Below are positions 25,789 through 34,545 of a DNA stretch of 64,000 bases, one piece after another. Numbering within the stretch: the stretch's first letter is position 1; each line of letters begins with the position of its first letter. The stretch comes from CAZPMT01 sp964587655 (lineage in GTDB: Bacteria > Hydrogenedentota > Hydrogenedentia > Hydrogenedentales > SLHB01). The DNA lies in NCBI GenBank assembly GCA_964587655.1, contig CAZPMT010000016.1, positions 1 to 64,000 on the forward strand. Reading direction: 5' to 3'. The translations under genes and the position numbers were made by a program. The notes beneath the pieces were generated by a model. It did no database searches, was not told where the DNA came from, and worked only from the letters and a program-made list of their open reading frames with translations.

Positions 25789-26577
25789 CTATGTCTTGGA
25801 CCGCTTTTTCCGGTAGCTGAGAGAGTATAACACGAACCTCCAGAGGAAGCCGGTATTCTTCACAAGGTATCGCGCGAACAGACGGCGAGGCTCCTGACCC
25901 AAGCGGAAGGCCCACTCGAGGCAATGGCGCGACATCCACACGGGGGCCATTTTCTTGTTGCCGGAGAGAAAGTCGAAGGCGGCGCCGACACAGATCTGCA
26001 CGGCCTGGAATCTGTCCCGATGCGCAAAGGCAAACCGCTCTTGCAGCGGACAGCCGAGTCCCAGAAACAGAATGCCGGCCCCGCTTTCGTTCACCCGTTC
26101 GACGAGAGCGGCGTCCTCCTGTTCCGTCAGCGGACGGAACAGTGAAGGTTCCGCCCATACGATGTTAAGGCCGGGAAACCGAACAATCAGATTCAGGCGC
26201 AACGCCTCGACAACCGACTGAGTGCTGCCATAAAGACAAATCGCGATGCCCTCGTCCGCCGCGCGTCGGCATAAGCGAAGCATCAACTCGGACCCTCGGC
26301 AGTTCTCGCGCATGCCCGTCTTGTACAGCACGTTCAACGCGTGCCGCACCGGCTGGCCATCCGGGGCGAGGATGTCAAACTGATTCAGCATGGTCCCGAG
26401 TTCCGCATCCCTGCAGCCTTCCATCAGCCCGTGAACCGCCAGATGCGAAACAAGAAAGGGTTGCCTGAGCTTTGCGGCATGAATGATGCACTCCAACTCC
26501 TGATCATATTGCACTGAACTGACATCGATGCCGAACAGGTCGTATTTCTGCGGCATCGGGGGAGAGTGATTCAGCAT
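25789..26577 (-). CDS. WecG/TagA/CpsF family glycosyltransferase
   Basis: A 262-residue enzyme that transfers a sugar such as N-acetylmannosamine or its uronic acid to a lipid-linked acceptor on the cytoplasmic face. Motifs: LAPDGQPVRHALN, FLGLGCPLQERF, and the C-terminal VGAAFDFLSGNKKMAPVWMS followed by GLEW-like HCLEWAFRLGQEPRRLFARY. Two starts are possible: ATG at 26577, used here, or an in-frame GTG at 26625; neither has a strong ribosome site. It heads the three-gene surface-polysaccharide unit. Confidence 0.92.
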   Translation of the reverse strand: MLNHSPPMPQKYDLFGIDVSSVQYDQELECIIHAAKLRQPFLVSHLAVHGLMEGCRDAELGTMLNQFDILAPDGQPVRHALNVLYKTGMRENCRGSELMLRLCRRAADEGIAICLYGSTQSVVEALRLNLIVRFPGLNIVWAEPSLFRPLTEQEDAALVERVNESGAGILFLGLGCPLQERFAFAHRDRFQAVQICVGAAFDFLSGNKKMAPVWMSRHCLEWAFRLGQEPRRLFARYLVKNTGFLWRFVLYSLSYRKKRSKT

Positions 26578-26727
26578 CGTCGAGACTTCTTTCGTCGCAT
26601 CTGCCTTATTGCTTCTTATGATCACGGGTTCTCAGCCCCGGATTCAAGTATCGGTATTCTACCCGAAAGCGGGCGGTATGTGACAATACCGGATTGGGAC
26701 TATGATCACGAACAGACTCCAAGGTGG

Positions 26728-27603
26728 CTACGATGGACGCTTGGCGAGGGCGATCCTGGGGATGCCCGCAAGGTCGTGGCGAAAGCGGATACTCTCATAG
26801 CCGCATTGAAGAAGAAGCGTGTTGACCGCGTCCCGCTGGCCCATTCCGATCTCGATGGCCAATAATCCCGCGGGCTTCAGATAGGCTTGCGCTTCTTCTG
26901 CAAGACGGCGGATGATATCCAGGCCGTCGTGCCCGGCCACGAGCGCCGCCCGATCTTCGTAAAGACGTATGACAGGTTCCAATCTCTCCCACTCGTCTTC
27001 TTCCACGTACGGCGGATTCGAACATATGACATCAAACAGCGGATCCGTGCCGGCGATCACGTCAAAGAGATCGCCCCGGCGAAACGTGACGCGATCCGCC
27101 GCGTCATGCCTGCGGCTGTTTTCCGCGGCGGTTTCGATGGCGATCTCGCTGATATCCGTCGCGATGAGCCTGGAGTTCGGCGCGTTGTGTGCAATGGCAA
27201 CCGCAATACAGCCCGTACCGGTCCCGATCTCGAGGATATCGGCCGGTCTCTGACCCACGAACTCGAGCACGGCTTCGACCAGATGTTCGGTCTCGGGTCG
27301 CGGCACGAGTAGAGGCGGGGTCACTTTCAGGCGCAGCGAGAAGAACTCCCATTCGCCCAGGATGTACGCAATCGGCTCGGAGGCCGCTCGACGCTCGATC
27401 ATGGCGTCAAAGGCCGGCGCCGGGGCGCGATCCCGGAGGCGCGCAAGAAGCGAGGATCGGGAAATGCCGAGGGCGTGGGCCAGAATGATCTCCGCATCGA
27501 GGCGCGGCGTGTCGGTGACGCCGGAAAGACGTTTGATTGCGAACGCGATGCGTTCCGCATGGGTGGGAATCTCGAACGCGGGCTTTTCGGCGGCCGGTTC
27601 CAT
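26728..27603 (-). CDS. prmC: Peptide chain release factor N5-glutamine methyltransferase
   Basis: A 291-residue SAM-dependent methyltransferase that modifies the Gln of the GGQ motif in release factors. The SAM-binding motif is ILEIGTGTGCIAVAIA and the catalytic motif is SNPPYVEEDE. The N-terminal helical domain (RLDAEIILAHALGISR) recognises the substrate factor. The ATG overlaps the prfA stop (TGATG). The order rpmE-prfA-prmC is a common bacterial arrangement. Confidence 0.95.
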   Translation of the reverse strand: MEPAAEKPAFEIPTHAERIAFAIKRLSGVTDTPRLDAEIILAHALGISRSSLLARLRDRAPAPAFDAMIERRAASEPIAYILGEWEFFSLRLKVTPPLLVPRPETEHLVEAVLEFVGQRPADILEIGTGTGCIAVAIAHNAPNSRLIATDISEIAIETAAENSRRHDAADRVTFRRGDLFDVIAGTDPLFDVICSNPPYVEEDEWERLEPVIRLYEDRAALVAGHDGLDIIRRLAEEAQAYLKPAGLLAIEIGMGQRDAVNTLLLQCGYESIRFRHDLAGIPRIALAKRPS

Positions 27604-28679
27604 CACATTTCGGCAAGACGCCGCGCGTGGTCGGCGGCCACGAGCGCTTCGATGATCTGGTTGATGTTTCCCTCCATCACCGCGTCCAGCGAATGCAGGC
27701 TCACGTTGACGCGGTGGTCCGTGACGCGGTTCTGGGGAAAGTTGTACGTGCGGATTTTTTCGCTGCGATCTCCGGTGCCCACCTGGCTGCGGCGCGTCGC
27801 CGCGCGCAGGCTGTTTTCCGCCTCGATCTTTGCCGCGAGCAGGCGCGAGCGAAGAATCGAAATGGCCTTGGCCTTATTCTTGTGCTGTGATTTCTCGTCC
27901 TGGCAGGTGACGACAAGGCCCGTGGGCTTGTGGGTCACGCGCACGGCTGAATCGGTCGTGTTCACGCTCTGTCCGCCGGGTCCGGATGAACGGTAGACGT
28001 CGATCTGAAGGTCGGCGGCATCGATGTGAACGTCAACCTCTTCCGCTTCCGGAAGGACGGCGACGGTGACGGCGGAGGTGTGAATGCGGCCCTGGGCCTC
28101 GGTCGCGGGAACACGCTGGACGCGGTGCGTGCCCGCCTCGAACTTCAGTTGGCTGTAAACGTTGTCGCCGGTCACCTTGAAACTGATTTCTTTGAGACCG
28201 CCGAGGCCGGTGGCATTGGAGTTCATCACCTCGATCTTCCAGCCCTTCAGTTCCGCGAGGCGCGAATACATACGGTACAGATCGGAGGCGAACAGGGCGG
28301 CCTCCTCTCCGCCAGTCCCGGCGCGGATCTCGATGATCGTATTCTTGGCGTCAAGCGGGTCTTTGGGGAGAAGGAGGACCTTAAGCCGGATATCGAGGTT
28401 CTCAAGAGTGGCCGTGAGCTCGCGCTTCTCCTCTTCCGCCATACCGCGCAACTCGATATCCGTTTCGCCGCGCAGGATCTGCTCCGCCTCTTCGAGGCGC
28501 TGCTCACTCAACTGGTAGTGGCGGAAACACGAAACGAGTTCCTGGATATCCGCCAAGGCTTTGGCGTGACGGCGATATGCTTCCGGATTGGAAGCGACCT
28601 CGGTCGTGGCCATTTCCGAGGAACGCCGCTCCGCCTCGTCGACCACGGCGAGGAGCTTGTCGCGCATGAGCCGCTCCAT
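27603..28679 (-). CDS. prfA: Peptide chain release factor 1
   Basis: A 358-residue release factor that recognises UAA and UAG. The stop-codon reading tripeptide is PAT (RVPATEAQGRIHTS), diagnostic of RF1 rather than RF2. The peptidyl-tRNA hydrolysis motif is GPGGQSVN. Length matches the family. A Met four codons downstream, with GGAG just before it, is an alternative start. It is coupled to prmC, whose product methylates this GGQ. Confidence 0.96.
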   Translation of the reverse strand: MERLMRDKLLAVVDEAERRSSEMATTEVASNPEAYRRHAKALADIQELVSCFRHYQLSEQRLEEAEQILRGETDIELRGMAEEEKRELTATLENLDIRLKVLLLPKDPLDAKNTIIEIRAGTGGEEAALFASDLYRMYSRLAELKGWKIEVMNSNATGLGGLKEISFKVTGDNVYSQLKFEAGTHRVQRVPATEAQGRIHTSAVTVAVLPEAEEVDVHIDAADLQIDVYRSSGPGGQSVNTTDSAVRVTHKPTGLVVTCQDEKSQHKNKAKAISILRSRLLAAKIEAENSLRAATRRSQVGTGDRSEKIRTYNFPQNRVTDHRVNVSLHSLDAVMEGNINQIIEALVAADHARRLAEM

Positions 28680-28685
28680 ACAGGG

Positions 28686-28889
28686 TTAACTCTTCTTTCC
28701 GTATTTCCTGTGGAACCGCTCGACCCGTCCTTCGCTGTCGACGAATTTCTGTTTGCCCGTGAAGAACGGATGGCAGGACGAGCAGATTTCGACGTTGATG
28801 GCCTTCTTGGTCGACTGCGTTTCAAACGTGTTACCGCAAGCGCACGTGACTCGAGCCGGACCGTATTCCGGATGCGTACCCTTTTTCAC
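28686..28889 (-). CDS. rpmE: 50S ribosomal protein L31, zinc-binding type
   Basis: A 67-residue ribosomal protein. Cys16 and Cys18 (CAC) with Cys36 and Cys39 (CSSC) form the zinc site of the C+ type. The conserved C-terminus is HPFFTGKQKFVDSEGRVERF. It is the first gene of rpmE-prfA-prmC, six bases upstream of prfA. Having the zinc form implies no constitutive zinc-free paralogue is needed. Confidence 0.96.
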   Translation of the reverse strand: MKKGTHPEYGPARVTCACGNTFETQSTKKAINVEICSSCHPFFTGKQKFVDSEGRVERFHRKYGKKS

Positions 28890-29103
28890 AACTCCAATCC
28901 TCCAAATGCCACAGCCGTAGCCAGGGGTTCATTGCCAGAGATACTTGCGCGGAAAGCGCACGCGCAATCAGGTTATGTCCGTCTAGCGGACAGCGGCACT
29001 CTCACCGCGGACGCTGGCATTCTTCCAGCGCCCTTTCACGAGGAATTTAGCACAAGTGGCGGTGTCGGCGCAAACCGGCGCCCGGACAACCCGCGCCGCT
29101 TGG

Positions 29104-29195
29104 GCTCGTGGCCGCGGCGTCCTCGCCGCGTCTTCCTCAAGAACCGCCTGACGCGAGATGTTTTCGCCGAAACGCGGCGAGGACGCCGCGTCTAC
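29104..29195. mobile_element. MITE-like element, copy C
   Basis: Perfect 19-base inner inverted repeats, CGCGGCGTCCTCGCCGCGT (29114-29132) and its complement (29172-29190). The core CAAGAACCGCCTGACGCGAG resembles copies A and B. It abuts the stop codon of the prepilin-like gene. The remaining DNA between rpmE and this element (28890-29103) shows no gene. Confidence 0.75.
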
Positions 29196-29840
29196 TCAGC
29201 GCGACTCCGCCACAAACCGGTGCGAGAGTTCGGCAACGCTCCGGCATGCGGGATAGCCGCTCGGATAGGACATGTATTCCACATGGCCGTCGCTGTACAG
29301 GACGTTCGTCCCGAGCGTACCGGCGGTGCTTTCGGAGAGATTCGACGACAAGAACTCCCATGCAACGGGGAAGGGCTGCCCAGTCTGCGGTCCCGCCTCA
29401 AGAGATTGCAACACGTACTCGTTCCCGGCCTCGTCCGTCACGACAATCCCGCCATCGCGCCCCTCGATAGGACCCGAAGCCTCTGGGTTGATTAGCGTGT
29501 GCCAGTAGGCGAGAAACTCGGCCTCGGACGTGACCTGCCAGAGGGTGGAGGTCACAAGAGTTTCGCGACCGGTCATGGTCATGTTGCGCCGGAACGCGGC
29601 CCGCGCGTCGGCGCGCAACTGAGCCGCTTCGCCGACGGACCCTGCGGTCGGACGGGCAACATTGGCCGTGTCCGCAAAGCGCCCGATGTATTCTTGGCGG
29701 AACCCCTCTTTGACGACAACCGCTTCAGCTTGTTTGCGCGCCCTGGACAGCGCCGGCAGGTACATGGCCATGAGAATCGTTACGATACCCACACACACCA
29801 ACAACTCAACCAGACTGAAACCCTCGGCCCTGCGCCCCAT
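29196..29840 (-). CDS. Prepilin-type protein with H-X9-DG-like C-terminus
   Basis: A 214-residue protein with a class III prepilin signal: MGRRAEG is cleaved before FSLVELLVCVGIVTILMAMY, the hydrophobic helix that packs pili or type II pseudopili. The C-terminus has VLYSDGHVEYM, the SDGHV motif frequent in the very large prepilin-like families of Planctomycetes and relatives. The start at 29840 follows CGAGGG; an ATG two codons upstream is possible. No other pilus gene is adjacent, though a dead gspE/pilB relic lies at 36.3 kb. The role of these single-gene pseudopilins is unknown. Confidence 0.88.
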   Translation of the reverse strand: MGRRAEGFSLVELLVCVGIVTILMAMYLPALSRARKQAEAVVVKEGFRQEYIGRFADTANVARPTAGSVGEAAQLRADARAAFRRNMTMTGRETLVTSTLWQVTSEAEFLAYWHTLINPEASGPIEGRDGGIVVTDEAGNEYVLQSLEAGPQTGQPFPVAWEFLSSNLSESTAGTLGTNVLYSDGHVEYMSYPSGYPACRSVAELSHRFVAESR

Positions 29841-29846
29841 CACCAT

Positions 29847-30121
29847 ACCCTCGACTCGTCAACGAGATCCCCTGCCCCAATCTCTACTGAGAAGACTCTA
29901 CCACATGCCACGGGAGAAACCCAGTGCCCATCTCCTGAATCCGCCTGTGGCCACAAGCTGGATCTTGAGATGATGCCGGAGCAGATGTACATTATCCGAG
30001 CGCCAAGTGGACGAAACAGAACCAGCCTGGCGCGGAGACTTACCCCATGGCGGATGCTGGGCCGGCACACGAGCGCGCCACTCCATGGACAGGCACAATC
30101 GAAGCCGTGTTCCCGAAAGCA
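29847..30121. other. Intergenic region without a recognisable gene
   Basis: Between the divergent prepilin-like and shikimate-dehydrogenase-like genes I see no convincing reading frame. An in-frame ATG at 30047 would extend the dehydrogenase by 25 unconserved-looking residues. Promoters for both genes should lie here, but no clear pair of boxes stands out. Confidence 0.4.
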
Positions 30122-31051
30122 ATGCAACCAACCATGTATTTCATCGGGGTCAGCACGGGCAGGTCCGCCATCATGAAGGTTTTTCCCAAATGGGTTGAGT
30201 GCCTCGGGCTGGGCCGCCCCGTCATCCAAGGGATCGACTGCAAAGTGCGCGATGACCCACGGGTGTACCGCCGCGTGGTCTCTTTCATCAAATCAGACCC
30301 AAATTCACTGGGCGCTCTGGTCACAACGCACAAGATCGACCTGCTCAAGGCGTGTCGCGACATTTTCGACGAACTCGACCCATACGCCGAGTTGATGGGC
30401 GAGATCAGCAGCATATCCAAACGCGATGCCCTGCTCGTGGGTCACGCCAAAGACCCGATCGCGAGCGGCCTTGCGCTCGAAGCCTTCCTCGATCCGAACT
30501 ACTGGCGCGATACGGGAGCCGAGGTCTTTGTTATCGGCGCCGGAGGGTCGTCCATTGCGGTCACGACCCACTTGATGGAGCAGTGCGCCCCACTGAACCG
30601 GCCCGCCAGGATCGTGGTATCCAACCGCAGCGTGCCGCGGCTCGACGAAATGAAGACGATACACGATCGGATCAATCCCGGCATACCGGTCGAGTATGTT
30701 CATTGTCCGGCGCCGGAGGACAACGACCGGGTGCTCGCAACGCTGCGGCCTGGTTCACTGGTCATCAACGCCACCGGACTGGGCAAGGACGCGCCGGGAT
30801 CCCCGTTGACCAACGCCGCGGTTTTCCCCGAAAACGGCATAGCATGGGACTTCAACTACCGCGGCGACCTCGGCTTTCTCGAGCAAGCCAGATGTCAGCG
30901 GGAAACGCGGCGTTTACGAATCGAAGACGGGTGGGTCTACTTCATTCACGGCTGGACGCGCGTCATTTCTGAAGTGTTCCACCGGGATATCCCCATCGCG
31001 GGACCCGCGTTCGACGAACTCAGCCGCATCGCGGCTTCAATGCGCACTTGA
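30122..31051 (+). CDS. Shikimate dehydrogenase-like protein
   Basis: A 309-residue NADP-dependent oxidoreductase of the AroE fold, expected to reduce 3-dehydroshikimate or a related quinate-like substrate. ALVTTHKIDL carries the catalytic Lys, the dinucleotide motif is FVIGAGGSSIAVTTHL, and VINATGLGKDAPGSPLT is the typical NATG motif. The start at MQPTMYFIGVSTG is chosen by resemblance to family members; ATG 30047 with GGAG ten bases before it is the alternative. aroC and aroA lie 8-11 kb away, so it could complete the shikimate pathway, but the divergent N-terminus leaves an alternative sugar-acid role open. Confidence 0.75.
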   Translation: MQPTMYFIGVSTGRSAIMKVFPKWVECLGLGRPVIQGIDCKVRDDPRVYRRVVSFIKSDPNSLGALVTTHKIDLLKACRDIFDELDPYAELMGEISSISKRDALLVGHAKDPIASGLALEAFLDPNYWRDTGAEVFVIGAGGSSIAVTTHLMEQCAPLNRPARIVVSNRSVPRLDEMKTIHDRINPGIPVEYVHCPAPEDNDRVLATLRPGSLVINATGLGKDAPGSPLTNAAVFPENGIAWDFNYRGDLGFLEQARCQRETRRLRIEDGWVYFIHGWTRVISEVFHRDIPIAGPAFDELSRIAASMRT

Positions 31052-31126
31052 CGAAACCGCACAGGAGGTCTCCACATGAACGTTCGCAGGGCCGGCGCGC
31101 TAACGGGCCAATAAGGATTCGTCCGC

Positions 31127-32323
31127 TCAGAGCCAGTGTTGCCATGAATAGACTGCGATCCCTTTGCGTCTTGCCGAGGTCGCTCCCCCGTACAGAAGCG
31201 CCGCCGGAGCATCTTCCTGCCCGGGTAGCGATCGCCAGTATTCTAGTCCCTTAAAGAAATCGCTGGCCACCGTTTCTCCCGACTTTGCTTCCACGGGCAC
31301 CAGGGACTGGCCGCAGTCCAGAATGAAGTCCACTTCGTGGCCGCTGGAGTCTCGCCAGAAGTACACGTCCGGGTCGGCGCCTTGGTTCAGGTACGACTTC
31401 AGCAGTTCCGCCAATGCGTACGTTTCGAAAACGGCGCCTCTTGAAGGATGTGTCACCAACTCTTGCGGGGAACGGATCCGCAGGAGATAGCACAAGAGGC
31501 CGGGGTCGATGAAATAGAGCTTGGGCGATCTGACGAGCCGTTTACTGAAGTTCTTGTGATGAGGACGAAGAAGATAGACAATGAAACTCGCATCCAACAC
31601 CGAGAGCCACCGCCTGGCAGTCGCATGACTCACGCCACAGTCAGCACCTAGCGACGAGAGATTAAGCAGTTGTCCCGACCGCCCGGCGCACAGTCGCACA
31701 AACCTGTCGAAAGCTTCGATATCTCCCACATTCACGATATTGCGCACATCGCGTTCGACGTATGTCTGGTAGTAGTTCCGCAGCCATCCCTGTGGCTCGA
31801 GGTTCTTGTCGTGGATTCGCGGGTAGAACCCAACAAAGAGCATGTTGAAGATGTTGTCCCCCACAGGCTGGTTTCTTGGGATTTTTCTCCCAATGTCCGT
31901 CAAGGGCATCGGCTTCCGGCCAGTAAGTTCGCCTCGCGAAAACGGGAGCAGGTGGAGAATCGAGGTGCGCCCGGCGAGACTCTGGCTCACGTGTTCGAGA
32001 AGCAGGAGGTTCTGAGAGCCTGTAAGGATGAATCGTCCCGGCAGGTCCTCCTTGTCCACGATGCCTTGGATGTAGGAGAGCAGGTCGGGGGACCGCTGGA
32101 CTTCGTCCAGTATTACCCCCGCGGGAAACTGGTTCAGGAAGCCGCGCGGATCCTCAAGGGCAAAGGCACGGTCATCAGGGTTTTCCAAAGACACGTAATC
32201 GTGCGCGCGAAACAAGCTGCGCACCAGGGTCGTCTTGCCGGACTGCCGAGGCCCCGTCACCGTGACGACCGGATATCTCTTGGCATTGGCCTCCAAGGCT
32301 GTTTGAAGGTGCCGTCGGATCAT
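31127..32323 (-). CDS. AAA ATPase with DUF4143 C-terminal domain
   Basis: A 398-residue protein. The start follows GGAGAAGAACT. The N-terminal ATPase has Walker A GPRQSGKTTL, a Walker B-like GVILDEVQRSP and ILTGSQNLLLLEHVSQSLAG. The C-terminal half (FYPRIHDKNLEPQGWLRNYY, HEVDFILDCGQSLVPVEAKS) is the DUF4143 region with a nuclease-like D...ExK arrangement. The family is widespread, patchily distributed and of unknown function; transfer between genomes is common. It stands alone here, with nothing obviously linked. Confidence 0.9.
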   Translation of the reverse strand: MIRRHLQTALEANAKRYPVVTVTGPRQSGKTTLVRSLFRAHDYVSLENPDDRAFALEDPRGFLNQFPAGVILDEVQRSPDLLSYIQGIVDKEDLPGRFILTGSQNLLLLEHVSQSLAGRTSILHLLPFSRGELTGRKPMPLTDIGRKIPRNQPVGDNIFNMLFVGFYPRIHDKNLEPQGWLRNYYQTYVERDVRNIVNVGDIEAFDRFVRLCAGRSGQLLNLSSLGADCGVSHATARRWLSVLDASFIVYLLRPHHKNFSKRLVRSPKLYFIDPGLLCYLLRIRSPQELVTHPSRGAVFETYALAELLKSYLNQGADPDVYFWRDSSGHEVDFILDCGQSLVPVEAKSGETVASDFFKGLEYWRSLPGQEDAPAALLYGGATSARRKGIAVYSWQHWL

Positions 32324-32478
32324 AGTTCTTCTCCAAGCAAGTCCATACATTATGAATAATCAATGTTCAATTTGCAAGAGAGGCCTCGGTCAATTGGCAT
32401 ACCTGGTTGGCATACTTGGTTTGAATGGCCGTCGCGCATTTGCTACTCTCGCCGAATTCCGGGGCGCGGAGCAAAAAC

Positions 32479-33606
32479 ATGACGGTGCCGATGATAGATT
32501 TGCGGGCGCAGTACCGCTCAATCAAGCCGGAGATCGATGCGGCGGTCGCGGAGGTCTTCGAGTCGCAGGGGTTTGTCGGGGGGCCCAAGGTCGAGCAGTT
32601 TGAATCCGCCATCGCACGGTACCTCGGCGTCGACCACGCCCTTTCCGTAGCCTCCGGCACCGACGCCCTATTGTTGGCGCTAAAGGCGGCCGGCGTCAAG
32701 GAGGGCGACGAGGTTATCACAACCACGTTCTCGTTCTTCGCGACGGCGGGCGCGATTGCAAACGCAGGCGCCAAGCCGGTGTTCGTCGACATCGATCCGG
32801 CGACGTTCAACATCGATGTCGCACGGATCGAGTCGCACGTTGCGGACAGGACCCGCGTGATCGTCCCGGTGCATCTGTACGGCCAATGCGCGGATATGGA
32901 CCCCATCATGTCGATTGCGGGGCGGGCGCATGATCTACGCGTCATCGAAGACGCGGCACAGTCACTGGGAGCGCGGTACAAGGGTCGGCCCGCCTGTACC
33001 CTCGGCGACGCCGCGGCCATAAGCTTCTACCCGACGAAGAACCTCGGCGGCGCGGGAGACGGCGGCGCGGTGGTCACGCGGGACCACGAACTCGGCGGCC
33101 TCGTCCGTCTGTTGCGCGCACACGGCGGCGACCGCACCTACTACCATCGCATCGTGGGCACGAACAGCCGGCTCGACGCCATCCAAGCGTCCGTGCTCGA
33201 CGTCAAGCTGAAGTATCTTGACGCGTGGAACCTTCGGCGCCGTGAACGCGCGGCTTACTACGACGCGCTGTTGGCCGACGTGCCCGAAGTGGTCACTCCC
33301 AAAGAAACGCCGGGCAATTTCCACGTATACCACCAATACGTCATCCGCCTGCCCAGGCGCGATGAGGCAAAGACCCTGCTAACAAAAAAGGGGATCGGTT
33401 GCGCGGTGTTCTACCCGCTTCCACTTCACCGCCAACAGTGCTTCCAGCACCTCGGATACGCGGACGAAGACTTTCCCGCCGCGTCCCGCGCATGCAAGGA
33501 GGTCCTCGCGCTGCCGATGTACGCCGAGTTGACGCCCGAACAGCAGAATGAGGTCGTCGCGGCGGTGAAAGAACACCTGGCCGCCCACGGCGGACTTAGT
33601 GGCTGA
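32479..33606 (+). CDS. DegT/DnrJ/EryC1/StrS family sugar aminotransferase
   Basis: A 375-residue PLP enzyme that aminates a nucleotide-linked keto-sugar for surface polysaccharide or antibiotic-like sugars. The start follows CGCGGAG. Signatures: ALSVASGTDALLLALKAAGV, IEDAAQSLGARYKGRPA with the PLP Asp, and SFYPTKNLGGAGDGG with the Schiff-base Lys. The C-terminal YPLPLHRQQCFQHLGY is typical. No dehydratase or epimerase is adjacent, so its keto-sugar must come from elsewhere. Confidence 0.93.
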   Translation: MTVPMIDLRAQYRSIKPEIDAAVAEVFESQGFVGGPKVEQFESAIARYLGVDHALSVASGTDALLLALKAAGVKEGDEVITTTFSFFATAGAIANAGAKPVFVDIDPATFNIDVARIESHVADRTRVIVPVHLYGQCADMDPIMSIAGRAHDLRVIEDAAQSLGARYKGRPACTLGDAAAISFYPTKNLGGAGDGGAVVTRDHELGGLVRLLRAHGGDRTYYHRIVGTNSRLDAIQASVLDVKLKYLDAWNLRRRERAAYYDALLADVPEVVTPKETPGNFHVYHQYVIRLPRRDEAKTLLTKKGIGCAVFYPLPLHRQQCFQHLGYADEDFPAASRACKEVLALPMYAELTPEQQNEVVAAVKEHLAAHGGLSG

Positions 33607-33679
33607 TTACTATGCGGCGCGCGCCGGTTTAGGAGGAGACCGCGGGCTATCTGGATTCCGTCGCCAAGGTGTTGCGCGC

Positions 33680-34450
33680 TCAGAGCCGCTGCGAAATCAA
33701 ACCGAGAAGTCCTGCAAGAGAATCCATCGACAACATGCCTGTTGCGCATTCCGTTCCGGCGGACGCGACCGGCGAGGCGCCGTCGCCGGCGTGGAAGTCC
33801 AAGGCCGCGGATTGGGCGGGGCGTGAGTCGCGAGCGATAAGGATCGGCTGGATGCCCGCGGCGTGTGCGCCGAGCATGTCCTCGTCGGTGTCGCCAACGT
33901 ACACGACTTCGTTGGGTTCGAGGCCGGTTCTTTCAAGGGCGATGTGGAAGATCCGGGGATCGGGCTTCTTCACGCCGACCGCGCCCGAGATGACGATGGT
34001 TGTGAAGAAGTCCGTCAGCTTCAGGTCGGACAGCAGCCGTTCGGCGTAGGGCGGATGGTCGAAGTTCGAGATCAGCGCGAGCTTGTAACGTTTGCGCAGT
34101 TCGCCGAGCACGGCGTGACATTCCGGGTCGACATGGAGGTAGCGGTGCCACGCGGCCGCGGCCGCGTTCGCGATCCCTGGAATGCGCGCTGCGGGGACCT
34201 CGAGATCGAGTTCCGCGCAGAGCGCGTTGACCCGCGCCTCGTATGTGGTGAATGCCCCGTCGCTACGCTCCGGCTCGGGTTGGGTGAAGAAGCCGTCGCA
34301 TTGCAGCGCGAATTCGGCGGGCGGGATCCGCAAGCCGTGCGGGACAAGGGACTCGTGGAAGGCGTGCATCCAGTCCGTCCACGCGGCCTGCATGTCGCCG
34401 TAGCAGAGCAAGGTGCCATACAGATCAAAGAATACGCCGCGTAAGGACAT
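33680..34450 (-). CDS. HAD superfamily hydrolase
   Basis: A 256-residue phosphatase-like enzyme starting after GGAGTGACG. All four HAD motifs are visible: FDLYGTLL with the nucleophile Asp, ISNFD, the Lys of VKKPDPRIF, and VGDTDEDMLGA. DxYGT in motif I is the form seen in the haloacid dehalogenase/phosphoglycolate branch. The helical cap at residues 20-120 makes it a C1-type. Substrate unknown; the C-terminus is extended by about 35 unrecognised residues. Confidence 0.88.
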   Translation of the reverse strand: MSLRGVFFDLYGTLLCYGDMQAAWTDWMHAFHESLVPHGLRIPPAEFALQCDGFFTQPEPERSDGAFTTYEARVNALCAELDLEVPAARIPGIANAAAAAWHRYLHVDPECHAVLGELRKRYKLALISNFDHPPYAERLLSDLKLTDFFTTIVISGAVGVKKPDPRIFHIALERTGLEPNEVVYVGDTDEDMLGAHAAGIQPILIARDSRPAQSAALDFHAGDGASPVASAGTECATGMLSMDSLAGLLGLISQRL

Positions 34451-34545
34451 CGTCACTCCTCTCCGTCAGATGCAAGGCGCCGCCGGACACACGTCTCCGG
34501 CCTGCCAAGACGGGCTCGGCTTCGAGAACGCATGTCGGATGCCGA

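Noticed and set aside
25742..26158. N-terminal extension of the hexapeptide acyltransferase frame
   Set aside because: It overlaps the WecG-like gene, is Arg/Ser/Gly-rich, and a strong AGGAG site supports the start at 25741.
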